Below, piece after piece: positions 29,743-37,281 of a stretch of 40,940 nucleotides of DNA. This stretch comes from a virus. The notes under the pieces were generated by a model. It did no database searches and had not been told where the DNA came from. It saw only the letters and a list, made by a program, of their open reading frames with translations. The translations under genes and the position numbers were made by a program. The DNA lies in the IMG/VR virus record IMGVR_UViG_3300045912_000193, positions 1-40,940 of that record. One strand, 5' to 3'. Each line of letters starts with the position of its first letter. Position 1 is the stretch's first letter.

Positions 29743-31293
29743 TCACCGCAAGCCGTCCCAGTCGAACTCGATGTCAAACCCGAACAGCCGGAAGGTGTTG
29801 GTGCCGGCGTATTCGACCCGCAGGTCCAGAAACCTGCCGGTCACTCGCATGTCGAGCTTGTAGTCCTGGGCGATCCGGAACTGGTACGGCCCACGAAACG
29901 CGACCGGCGCGTCGATGAAGTCGCGCACGCCGACGTAGAAATTGAGCACGTCACCAGGCGTGCCCAGCACTCTGGGCATGATGCGCTTGATGCGCTGCTT
30001 TCTGAGCAGGTCGGCATTAGAAAGGGCCATGCCGGTACGCTGCACCCAGCACCCCATGGTCACGCCGTCCCAGGTCTCGCCGGCATCGTTCTGGTAGGCG
30101 GCCTGGATCGAGGCGTCCACGAACAGCAGTGCCCGGCTTGCCGGGTTGTACACGTCGTCGTCGAACGGCTCCGGTGCATCGTCATAAAGGCGCGTGTCGA
30201 AGTCGATGAGGACGGACTCGCCAGGGATCAGCCCCGCTGCAGCGGTGGACATGTTCCGGCCCAGCTCGCGCACGTCCCAGGAGTCGGTAGACCAGTTCCA
30301 CACCAGGGCCAGGTTTGGCCACGCTTGGCCGCTCTCGGGGAAGCAGACAAACACTTCGCGGTTACGGTAGTTCGTCACCACGAACGTCCGCTTGTAGCTG
30401 CCGGCGTTGAGCTTGTTGAAGAACCAGCGCCGGAGCCTGCGGTCGACCAGGGATCGGCCGTCGTTGCCGTCGTGGAGCACGATGTCGGAATCAGTCACGA
30501 CCAGATGCTGCGCGCCGATGTTGGCCGCGCAGTGCTCCGTGAGCATTCCGCCCTGCGTGAACACCTGGCGAAATGCGAACACGTCAGGGCCGCCAACCAG
30601 GTCGGCGGCCCACGTATTGAACTCCTTGTATACGATGAGGCTATCTCGCAGCGGCAGGCCATCGAGCACTGCATCGCCAGTCTGGCCCAGCTCGGTGCGG
30701 CCCGAGGAGTTGGTCGGATCGGTGTAGTCCCAGGATCCAGGGAGCGCGCCGGTTCCGGCGATGTCGGACCAGCGAATCTCGCGCGGGTTGAAGTCGCCTT
30801 GCGTCGTAATGCGGAAGGCGAACAGGAAGTCCTTGAACGTGCGCAGCACTCGGCACGTCGTATCCGCTGGCCACGCCGTCAACGAGACGAAATTGTTAGC
30901 GAGCGCGGGAGCCCACGACTGCGGCACGGTGACGCCATCCGTCAGCACCAGGAAGCCGTGGAACTCTCCGCCGGTGTAGCCGAGGTCATCGCTCGCGGCG
31001 AAGGTTCCGCTCAGGTTGGTGATCTCGGCATGCACCGTGCCGTCAGTCGCGTAGGCAACATTGTTGCCGGCATACACCCAGTAGATGTCAGTTCCTTTGG
31101 ACACCATGCTGGCGTAGATCGCCGTGCAGGACAGTGAACCGAGGACGCGCTCGTAGCCGCGCACCTTCTCCACCGCGCCGTCGCGATAGCGCACGTTGCG
31201 CGAATCGCTCCAGTAACCTTCAGGCAGGATGAGCCCCGGGGTGTCCGGCTGTATGCCGGACTGCACTTCGGCATTGACGCGGACGGTAGGCAT
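29743..31293 (-). CDS. P22 gp10-like tail hub/stabilisation protein candidate
   Basis: 516 residues from ATG 31293 (TGATG overlap; GTG 31296 alternative). Pattern SGIQPDTPGLILPEGYWSDS at the start, GAVEKVRGYERVLG, repeated strand blocks with DSLIVYKEFNTWAADL, VLHDGNDGRSLVDRRLRRWF and WNWSTDSWDVREL, like the beta-propeller head-closure or tail-hub proteins of podoviruses (P22 gp10 family). It may also bind the fibres. Length suits that family. Assignment is by pattern and position. Confidence 0.6.
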   Translation of the reverse strand: MPTVRVNAEVQSGIQPDTPGLILPEGYWSDSRNVRYRDGAVEKVRGYERVLGSLSCTAIYASMVSKGTDIYWVYAGNNVAYATDGTVHAEITNLSGTFAASDDLGYTGGEFHGFLVLTDGVTVPQSWAPALANNFVSLTAWPADTTCRVLRTFKDFLFAFRITTQGDFNPREIRWSDIAGTGALPGSWDYTDPTNSSGRTELGQTGDAVLDGLPLRDSLIVYKEFNTWAADLVGGPDVFAFRQVFTQGGMLTEHCAANIGAQHLVVTDSDIVLHDGNDGRSLVDRRLRRWFFNKLNAGSYKRTFVVTNYRNREVFVCFPESGQAWPNLALVWNWSTDSWDVRELGRNMSTAAAGLIPGESVLIDFDTRLYDDAPEPFDDDVYNPASRALLFVDASIQAAYQNDAGETWDGVTMGCWVQRTGMALSNADLLRKQRIKRIMPRVLGTPGDVLNFYVGVRDFIDAPVAFRGPYQFRIAQDYKLDMRVTGRFLDLRVEYAGTNTFRLFGFDIEFDWDGLR

Positions 31294-32153
31294 CACACAA
31301 GCCCGCCGTCGATGGAATTGCCGGCGCGCTCCAGGCTCAGGTACGAGCCCCTCCTACGGGTAACGACCTGGCCGGCGTATTCGGGGATGAAGCGCAGCAA
31401 CGTGCCGATGGTCACAACGGTGCTGCTGGCAGTCAGGTTGACCAATCCGTTCAGCTCCACCAGGAACGGTACCGGGCCGGGCGACGGCCCGGGGAAGCCA
31501 TACGTGACGGGATCATTGCCGGCCCCCTTGAATACCTGCGCGGCGACGGCCGCGACGCTGAAGCTGGCGCTAATGCCCTTCGACGGCGCGCCATTCGTGT
31601 AAATCATGTGCGTGCCAGCGCCAAGGCTCTCGCCGTGGAGCTGCACCGTTACGCGCAAGGTTGCGCTCAGCGCGGTATTGTTGAACAGCCCGTAGATGAC
31701 GGCACGGGCGACGTACAGGCCGGAGCGAGACAGCGAGATGCGCGGATCAGTCAGCGCGTCGATGCTGCTCTTGGTGGCCGACAGCGACAGGTTGGAATTC
31801 GCGACTCCGAAGTAGATCGGCCATGTATCGCCGCTCTCCAGGGCCACGCTCGCGAACCCGGCAGACTGCGCCGTCGTTGCAAAGTCCGCAATGTTGGCTG
31901 ACAGCGCATTGTAGGCAACGCCTGGGCTTGGCCCCAGGTTGGCGAACTGCGTGGCGATTGGCTGATTGACGCCGACGAGCTGGAGCAGGTCCGACACCGA
32001 CACCGATACCTGACCGTCGATGTTCGGGAACGTCCGCTTGAGTGCCGCCTTGATGAGGCGAATGTGATCGTCAAGCGTCGAGCGCGCATCGCCAGCGCCA
32101 TCCGGATTCGACGTTACCAGTGAGTTGATATAGGTCGCTGTTTCTAGCGGCAT
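31293..32153 (-). CDS. Tail fibre-like protein, paralogue 1
   Basis: 286 residues. N-terminal 60 residues are the attachment module seen in podoviral fibres (PLETATYINSL, DDHIRLIKAALKRTFPNIDG). The C-terminal half is a jelly-roll-like beta domain with SRSGLYVARAVIYG and ends RAGNSIDGG. It shares both ends with the next gene upstream, so the two arose by duplication. It probably binds receptors or decorates the tail. Start ATG 32153, two bases after the upstream stop. Confidence 0.75.
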   Translation of the reverse strand: MPLETATYINSLVTSNPDGAGDARSTLDDHIRLIKAALKRTFPNIDGQVSVSVSDLLQLVGVNQPIATQFANLGPSPGVAYNALSANIADFATTAQSAGFASVALESGDTWPIYFGVANSNLSLSATKSSIDALTDPRISLSRSGLYVARAVIYGLFNNTALSATLRVTVQLHGESLGAGTHMIYTNGAPSKGISASFSVAAVAAQVFKGAGNDPVTYGFPGPSPGPVPFLVELNGLVNLTASSTVVTIGTLLRFIPEYAGQVVTRRRGSYLSLERAGNSIDGGLV

Positions 32154-32155
32154 GG

Positions 32156-33010
32156 TCAGAGCCCCGCAATGCTATTGCCGATCCGGCGGACCCGGGCGAA
32201 CGTCCCCTTGCGCACCGTAGCAAAATCCGTGGCGTCGCCGCTGTAGAGAACCCGCATTGCCCAGGTGCCGATACTGGCGACGTTGACGACGCCCCGGAAC
32301 ATGCAAATCCCGGCTGGAATCCCCTGCGCATTCAGATTCACGACAGTAAGCTCGGTCGCGGAGATCATCGGGTCGGTTACCTGAACCAAAGCTCTCTTGA
32401 ACTGCGCCGACGGATGCACGGCATACGTCGAGTTGGCGACCGCGTTGTACACGGCGCCGATGTTGACGCGCGAGTCAATGCCTGATGTATGAGATGTTGG
32501 GTAGGGGATCAGGGAACGCGATGGAATGCCGGCGGGTTGGTTGAACACCATCATGCCGTCGACGGCGTAGAGCCCGGTCATGCTGAAACTGTAGCTGATG
32601 GCATCCGCTGGCGAAGTGTCCAGCGTGATGTCGGTCGTGCGCACCGAAAAGGCAATCGGCACTCGGGCGACGATTGGTGCGAATGCTGCGCGCTCGGCAC
32701 CGTTCGCGAACTTCGCCACTGCGGCCGATTGCGCCTGAAGCGCGAGCGAAACGGTCGCGGTGCCCTCGCGCCACAGATCCATGAGCGTCTGGAACCTCGT
32801 CTGACCGAAAGCCTGCTCCAGGCCGCGCATGGCGTTCCACTGCACCGTGTTCAGTGGCGCGTGCCTGTCGATCATGGGGAAGGTCCGTTTGATCGCCGCC
32901 TTGATGAGCTGGATATGGTCGTCAGCCTCGTTGAGCCTGTCGCCCAGGGCGGGGTCTGGCCACGCCTCGTTGAGGTTGGCAATGACGGTGGCGGTAGTCT
33001 CAAGCGGCAT
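32156..33010 (-). CDS. Tail fibre-like protein, paralogue 2
   Basis: 284 residues from ATG 33010, chosen by alignment of its N terminus (PLETTATVIANL, DDHIQLIKAAIKRTFPMID) with the neighbouring paralogue; the longer open frame upstream overlaps another gene. Central beta domain has SFSMTGLYAVDGMMVF; C terminus ends RIGNSIAGL. The middle is diverged from paralogue 1, as expected for a receptor-facing part. Confidence 0.75.
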   Translation of the reverse strand: MPLETTATVIANLNEAWPDPALGDRLNEADDHIQLIKAAIKRTFPMIDRHAPLNTVQWNAMRGLEQAFGQTRFQTLMDLWREGTATVSLALQAQSAAVAKFANGAERAAFAPIVARVPIAFSVRTTDITLDTSPADAISYSFSMTGLYAVDGMMVFNQPAGIPSRSLIPYPTSHTSGIDSRVNIGAVYNAVANSTYAVHPSAQFKRALVQVTDPMISATELTVVNLNAQGIPAGICMFRGVVNVASIGTWAMRVLYSGDATDFATVRKGTFARVRRIGNSIAGL

Positions 33011-33012
33011 TT

Positions 33013-34494
33013 TCAGCTCCAGCCCGGGTCGCCAGGGGCGGCAGATCCAGTCCAGCCACCAGCACCAGGGGCGCCAGCCGATGACCATTCTATCGGGATC
33101 GGCGGGCGGGCCGCGCGCCACGAGGACGGCTGGAGCAGCGCGCCGCCCGGATAGGGCCGGTACAGCGGATCGCCGTTCGGGATAGATCCTGCTGCCAGGC
33201 TTGCCTCCAGCGGCGACATCCCGCGCAGCAGCGAGAAGAAAATGGCCGAATAGTTCGTTATCGAGAACGCGCCGATGTGGAAGTCGCTCGTCTCGCCGTA
33301 CAGCCCTGCCCCGTTCACCATCGTGTTGTGCAGGAACGTGAAGCCATAGCTCGGGCCAGCCATGCCGCCAGCCCCTGCCAGCCCCAAGAACCGGTTGCTA
33401 TAGGGGGGGGCGAACGCAGCCGCCTTGGACGCCGGATTCCGCGCACTGCCGATGAGCATGAAGGCCGGGTAGTTCACCAGGCTACCGTTCTCCGGGTTGG
33501 CAATCTGACCGCTGACCGGGGAGTACGGCTGCACCGCTGCATTGAGGGTGTCATAGACGCGATATGCGGTGTCCATGCCCAGGTTCTGCGCCATCCAGAA
33601 GCGCAGGTAACCCCACACGTTGTTCGCTTGGCCGGTGCTGCCCAGCAGGAATACATGTGGCAGCGCCAGGGCCTCCTCGCGCGAGCGGTTGAGCGTGGCC
33701 CGGTAGCGCTCCACCAGCAGCTCAACGAGTCCTTGCTCGCTGCCAGGCGTCCAGTCATTCCAGGCAAACCATCCGATCCGGCCGTAGGGGAGCCGGTGGC
33801 GCTGCGACTGGTCCAGCAGCACCTGGCGCTCGCCGTTCACCAAGGTGAATGGCGGAGTGATCTGCTGATCCAGCGGCATCACCACTCTAGTGCCGTCGGT
33901 GTCGAACTCTAGCCTATCTGCTGCCGTGGGGAATATGGCCCCGTTCCAGCGCCCGCGCCCCTGCTCGTAGTCGGTTGCCAGGAAGTCCACCGAACCGGCG
34001 TTCCTCCGCACCCCCCAGTTCGCTGCGCTGGCCGTGCCAGTCGCGTAGATTTCTGCTGGCGCCCAGGATGCCAGCGAATCCCAGAACTTCGCCGAGGCCG
34101 CGAAGTTGCGCAGTGGCGGATACCCCAGGGCCGTCGGTGAGAAATTCCCGTTCACGATCGCGCCGCGCACCACGCATCGAGGCGGCACCGTCGGCCCCGC
34201 CAGCACCGCGTTGCAGTTGTACTTTGCGCAGTGGTCCCGCAGCGGCGCCATGAGCACTTCGTAGATTGCCGCGTTGTTCCCTGGGTTCCAGTTCTGCGGG
34301 TTGGTGCCCAGCGGGATGTTGATGATGTTCCGGACTGGGATGTCATGGGCGACCGCGTACAGCTCGCAGGCCGCACGGGCCCAGGCCACGCTGCTGTTTG
34401 CGATGATCGCGACCCGCTCGTGGAACAATGGGTAGCGCGGCACCTGCCATGGTCGCCACGGGTCGTTGATGTCTTGGAGAAGAACGTCGGCCAC
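33013..34494 (-). CDS. TIGR03790-like protein in the tail module
   Basis: 493 residues. N-terminal block RVAIIANSSVAWARAACELY and AVAHDIPVRNIINIPLGTNP (about 27 to 65), and C-terminal FFSLLRGMSPLEA with GDPLYRPYPG (about 433 to 462), recall the bacterial TIGR03790 family, whose members have a similar start and a GDPLYRPF end; their function is unknown. Some such proteins have a caspase/gingipain-like outline, but no Cys/His pair is clear here. It lies between adaptor and fibres, so it is probably a virion protein. Match by eye. Confidence 0.5.
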   Translation of the reverse strand: MADVLLQDINDPWRPWQVPRYPLFHERVAIIANSSVAWARAACELYAVAHDIPVRNIINIPLGTNPQNWNPGNNAAIYEVLMAPLRDHCAKYNCNAVLAGPTVPPRCVVRGAIVNGNFSPTALGYPPLRNFAASAKFWDSLASWAPAEIYATGTASAANWGVRRNAGSVDFLATDYEQGRGRWNGAIFPTAADRLEFDTDGTRVVMPLDQQITPPFTLVNGERQVLLDQSQRHRLPYGRIGWFAWNDWTPGSEQGLVELLVERYRATLNRSREEALALPHVFLLGSTGQANNVWGYLRFWMAQNLGMDTAYRVYDTLNAAVQPYSPVSGQIANPENGSLVNYPAFMLIGSARNPASKAAAFAPPYSNRFLGLAGAGGMAGPSYGFTFLHNTMVNGAGLYGETSDFHIGAFSITNYSAIFFSLLRGMSPLEASLAAGSIPNGDPLYRPYPGGALLQPSSWRAARPPIPIEWSSAGAPGAGGWTGSAAPGDPGWS

Positions 34495-34497
34495 GAG

Positions 34498-35127
34498 CTA
34501 GATCCAGGGTCGGAACCCGGCGCCGGACTGCTCGCGGTTGGCGCGCTTCTTCAGCTCGTCCAGCACCATGCGAGCCTGCGCCATGTCGCGCGTGGCCTTG
34601 GCCATCGCCTCCTCGCCGCCGATGTAGTTCTCCAGCACGTCGGCCTTCGCGTGCAGGCGGATGAGCTGCTCGGCTTCCACCGTCCAGGCGTTGCTGGCGG
34701 AGTCGCTGGCGCCCAGCGAGATCCCCGCCAGGTCGTAGTGGTAGGCAATCCGCAGCTCGTAGTTTTTGTCCGGGATGGGGTACAGCCGTAGCTGCCGGCC
34801 CTCGATAGCGAACGAATGCGGGCAGGCGAACCAGTCCACGCGGCCGGCGTGATCGTCCAGCCACTCGGAAGTGACTTCGGTCAGCTTCTCCAGGTGGCCG
34901 TCGTTCAGCACCCGCATGCGGTCGACCTCAATCCAGTCGGTCGGCAGGGTGATGTATTCGACCGCTGACTCCGCCGTGCCGATGGCGCGCCGCTGGTTAA
35001 AACCAAGCCGAGTCGACCGGTAGAACTGGATCGCATCGACGATCGCCAGGCGCACGCGGGCGCTGTGCTCGTTCCCCCGGTCGATGTCCGTGAGGATCGT
35101 CTGAATGACGGTGCCGAATCCGGCCAT
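34498..35127 (-). CDS. Head-to-tail adaptor (SU10-type)
   Basis: 209 residues. Pattern FGTVIQTILTDIDRGNEHSA, AIVDAIQFYRSTRLGFNQRR, AVEYITLPTDWIEVDRMRV, RQLRLYPIPDKNYELRIAYH and the helix EAEQLIRLHAKADVLENYIG closely follows the SU10-type adaptor family. The protein forms the ring below the portal and receives tail proteins. Start ATG 35127 has GGGAGG upstream. Confidence 0.85.
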   Translation of the reverse strand: MAGFGTVIQTILTDIDRGNEHSARVRLAIVDAIQFYRSTRLGFNQRRAIGTAESAVEYITLPTDWIEVDRMRVLNDGHLEKLTEVTSEWLDDHAGRVDWFACPHSFAIEGRQLRLYPIPDKNYELRIAYHYDLAGISLGASDSASNAWTVEAEQLIRLHAKADVLENYIGGEEAMAKATRDMAQARMVLDELKKRANREQSGAGFRPWI

Positions 35128-35160
35128 GGGGCAGCCCTCCCTGGGTTCGGCTGGATTCTA

Positions 35161-35191
35161 GCGCGGCGGGACACGAACCGCCCCGCCGCGC
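35161..35191. other. Perfect 10-bp hairpin before the adaptor gene
   Basis: Arms GCGCGGCGGG (35161..35170) and CCCGCCGCGC (35182..35191) with an 11-base loop; no U-tract follows on either strand. It sits in the gap between the tiny Lys-rich ORF and the adaptor. It may pause transcription, protect or be cleaved in mRNA. Confidence 0.6.
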
Positions 35192-35198
35192 CGGGCGG

Positions 35199-35252
35199 CT
35201 ACTTCTTCTTGCCGCCGCCCTTCTTCCCTGGCTTCTTGCAGGCCATCGTCAT
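35199..35252 (-). CDS. 17-codon Lys/Gly-rich ORF
   Basis: ATG 35252 overlaps the glycosyltransferase stop (TGATG). Peptide MTMACKKPGKKGGGKKK. Tiny basic peptides of this look are sometimes present in podovirus head modules. A second ATG at 35246 is possible. Reality depends on expression. Confidence 0.4.
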   Translation of the reverse strand: MTMACKKPGKKGGGKKK

Positions 35253-36025
35253 CACCCCCCTTCGGGATTCTGCCGGTACACCAGCGTGACCATGGCGATG
35301 CCCGGGGCCACGATTGAGGACGACAGCCCGGTCGGGTTGCCGCCCTTGAGCATGTCCTGGAGCGCCTGGACCCACAGCTCGCCGGCCCCCGTGTCCGGCT
35401 GGACCGCGTGCCAGGGCCCCCCCTGCGTCAGGTGCAGCAGCTTGACCGGCGCCTCGGGCTCGGGATGCTCCAGGCGGTTGTCCGTCTTGAGCACGTTCCA
35501 GCCGTCGCGAATGTAGCCGATGTCCTCGTCCGCGCACCAGCCGAAGCGGTGCAGGGTCAGGCCATCCGCCTCGTTGACGTATTCGGGGGTCAGGGTGCGG
35601 CATGCCGGGTGCGAGCAGTTGAGCAGCATCAGGCTGCTCCAGTTCTTCCGCTCATACTGGGACTGCTCCTGACCCAGGAACTTCCGCTGGTGCTCGGGCC
35701 GATGGTTGTGCTGGACGACCATGACCGCCTTATTCGGGTCGCGCTGTTGCCACAGCTCCGCCAGGTCGCCGAGCGCCAGCATGTCGCAGTCCATGAACAC
35801 GGCCCAGCCGCGGAATCCCGCCAGGTACGGGACCATGAAGCGGGCGACTGAGAACTCGGTCGAGTCCTTCGGGCCCCTGGGGCGCCACCAGATGTCGCTG
35901 GGGAGCACTTTGGCACCGACCGGGGTGAGTGCCAGGGGCAGGGAGCTGCGCGCGATCAGCGAGCTTGCCAGGACGTGCCAGGCGGCCGTCTCCGTCGAGT
36001 CGTAGCCGATGAATACCGGGATCAC
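35252..36025 (-). CDS. Glycosyltransferase, GT-A fold (GT8-like)
   Basis: 257 residues from GTG 36025 (GTGA overlap with the upstream stop); GTG 36052 is an alternative. Starts VIPVFIGYDSTETAAWHVLA as in GT8-like enzymes, and has the metal-binding DxD (FMDCDMLAL, D79 and D81) then NGS-type and HLTQGGPWHAV segments near residue 200. It transfers a sugar from a nucleotide donor; the acceptor is unknown. One of three sugar-transfer genes here. Confidence 0.75.
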   Translation of the reverse strand: MIPVFIGYDSTETAAWHVLASSLIARSSLPLALTPVGAKVLPSDIWWRPRGPKDSTEFSVARFMVPYLAGFRGWAVFMDCDMLALGDLAELWQQRDPNKAVMVVQHNHRPEHQRKFLGQEQSQYERKNWSSLMLLNCSHPACRTLTPEYVNEADGLTLHRFGWCADEDIGYIRDGWNVLKTDNRLEHPEPEAPVKLLHLTQGGPWHAVQPDTGAGELWVQALQDMLKGGNPTGLSSSIVAPGIAMVTLVYRQNPEGG

Positions 36026-36726
36026 TGGTCTAGTCCCAGCTTGGTCGCCCACTCGCGCATGAGCGCTTTGCGGTCGCCCTTGAAGTGCAGGACGACCTTG
36101 CCGGCCACGTCCTCGTCAATTGACCGGGGCGTGTAGTTCCACGTGGAACATGGCAGCCGGCGCACGGCGATGCAGTTGCCAGGTCGGGCGGGCCCCCATC
36201 GCAGACGGGCCCGCACGATGTCGATTGTGCCCTCGGGCGGCGCTTCCGGCAGCAGCTCGGCCAGGGCCATCTGGTTGCCATACCAGTCCTGCCACTGCTG
36301 CGCCATCCCGCGCACCCGCTCGCGCAGCCACAGGCAGGCCTCAATGCCGCCGGCTCCGCCGCGGAAGGCGAGCACGCCGAAGTTGTAGGGCATTTTCGCG
36401 AACAGCTCGCCCTCGTCGCCCTCGCCGTGCCGGTAGGTCACCGCCATGTCCGCGGCTTCGTCCAGGATGTCGACGGGGCCCAGGGCCAGCGTGTCCGTGT
36501 CCAGGCACACCAGCTCGTCGTCGGCGCCCAGGTCGGCCAGGACGCGGAACGCGGCCTCCAGGCCCACCAGCATCATCGGCAGCTCGCGGATGGTGTCGTA
36601 GCTCGGATGGTCCAGGTCCATGTGCATGACAGGCGCGAAAGGGTCGTGCCTGGCCACCGACGCCATGCTCAGGCGGGCCAGCGCGTTGTGCTCGGCGCCC
36701 TTCGCCACCCACAGGTAATATCGCAT
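36022..36726 (-). CDS. Glycosyltransferase, GT-A fold
   Basis: 234 residues. N-terminal strand RYYLWVAKGAEHNALARLSM, DxD motif in LVCLDTDTLALG (76 to 78), then MPYNFGVLAFRGG and a C-terminal VVLHFKGDRK, the last matching the donor-binding end of GT-A enzymes. It likely works with the adjacent glycosyltransferase and methyltransferase on the same glycan. ATG at 36726, three bases after the methyltransferase stop. Confidence 0.75.
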   Translation of the reverse strand: MRYYLWVAKGAEHNALARLSMASVARHDPFAPVMHMDLDHPSYDTIRELPMMLVGLEAAFRVLADLGADDELVCLDTDTLALGPVDILDEAADMAVTYRHGEGDEGELFAKMPYNFGVLAFRGGAGGIEACLWLRERVRGMAQQWQDWYGNQMALAELLPEAPPEGTIDIVRARLRWGPARPGNCIAVRRLPCSTWNYTPRSIDEDVAGKVVLHFKGDRKALMREWATKLGLDQ

Positions 36727-36729
36727 CCC

Positions 36730-37281
36730 CTACCCTTTCCTGACGAACCAGACGCTGTCGGCCGTGACGCTCACGTCGAGCAGGTTGAACTCGTCGGCGA
36801 CCGCCCGCATCACGCCCGGGAACTTGTGCTGGTAGTCGTGGCCAGCCAGCACGCCGCCAGCCCTCACCACCGGCCACCAGGCCCGGATGTCCTGGCGCAC
36901 GTTGTCGTAGTCGTGCGCCGCGTCGATGAATACCAGGTCAGCCAAGGCCGGTTCCATCCGGCTCGCCACGTCCAGGCTCGTCGCCCGGTGATGGATGACG
37001 CGATCCTTGTACGGCCCCACCCGGCGCCAGAACTCGGCGGCGATGGCCTCAAAGTCCCAGTCCTCGTAGGTCTCCCCGCCCTCGCGGCCCGCGTGCTCTG
37101 GCATTGGCGCCCAGGGGTCGATGGCGTGAACGGTCAGGCCCGGGCACTGCTGGAGCAGGAACTCCGTCGTGCGCCCCTCCTTGCAGCCGACCTCCACCGC
37201 AGTCTGGTAGCCGAACTGCTGGCAGATGCCAGCCAGGACGTGCCACCGGCGCACGCCGTCCAGCGTGTTCGGGATCATCAT
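36730..37281 (-). CDS. SAM-dependent methyltransferase (Methyltransf_24-like)
   Basis: 183 residues. Class I Rossmann fold: motif I AVEVGCKEGRTTEFLL (about 28 to 43), acidic IDPWAP, motif LVFIDAAHDYDNVRQDI near residue 115, then GGVLAGHDY. This IDAAHDYDNV pattern is typical of sugar/small-molecule methyltransferases of Methyltransf_24. ATG 37281 overlaps the TPR gene stop (ATGA). It probably methylates a sugar made or added by the neighbours. Confidence 0.8.
   Translation of the reverse strand: MMIPNTLDGVRRWHVLAGICQQFGYQTAVEVGCKEGRTTEFLLQQCPGLTVHAIDPWAPMPEHAGREGGETYEDWDFEAIAAEFWRRVGPYKDRVIHHRATSLDVASRMEPALADLVFIDAAHDYDNVRQDIRAWWPVVRAGGVLAGHDYQHKFPGVMRAVADEFNLLDVSVTADSVWFVRKG

Noticed and set aside
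29590-31137. Plus-strand open frame of 515 codons
   Set aside because: Antisense shadow of the gp10-like gene; no motif and atypical composition.
33402-33409. Run of eight G as a frameshift or sequencing error site
   Set aside because: The minus frame stays open and protein-like on both sides (AFAPPYSN), so no disruption is seen.
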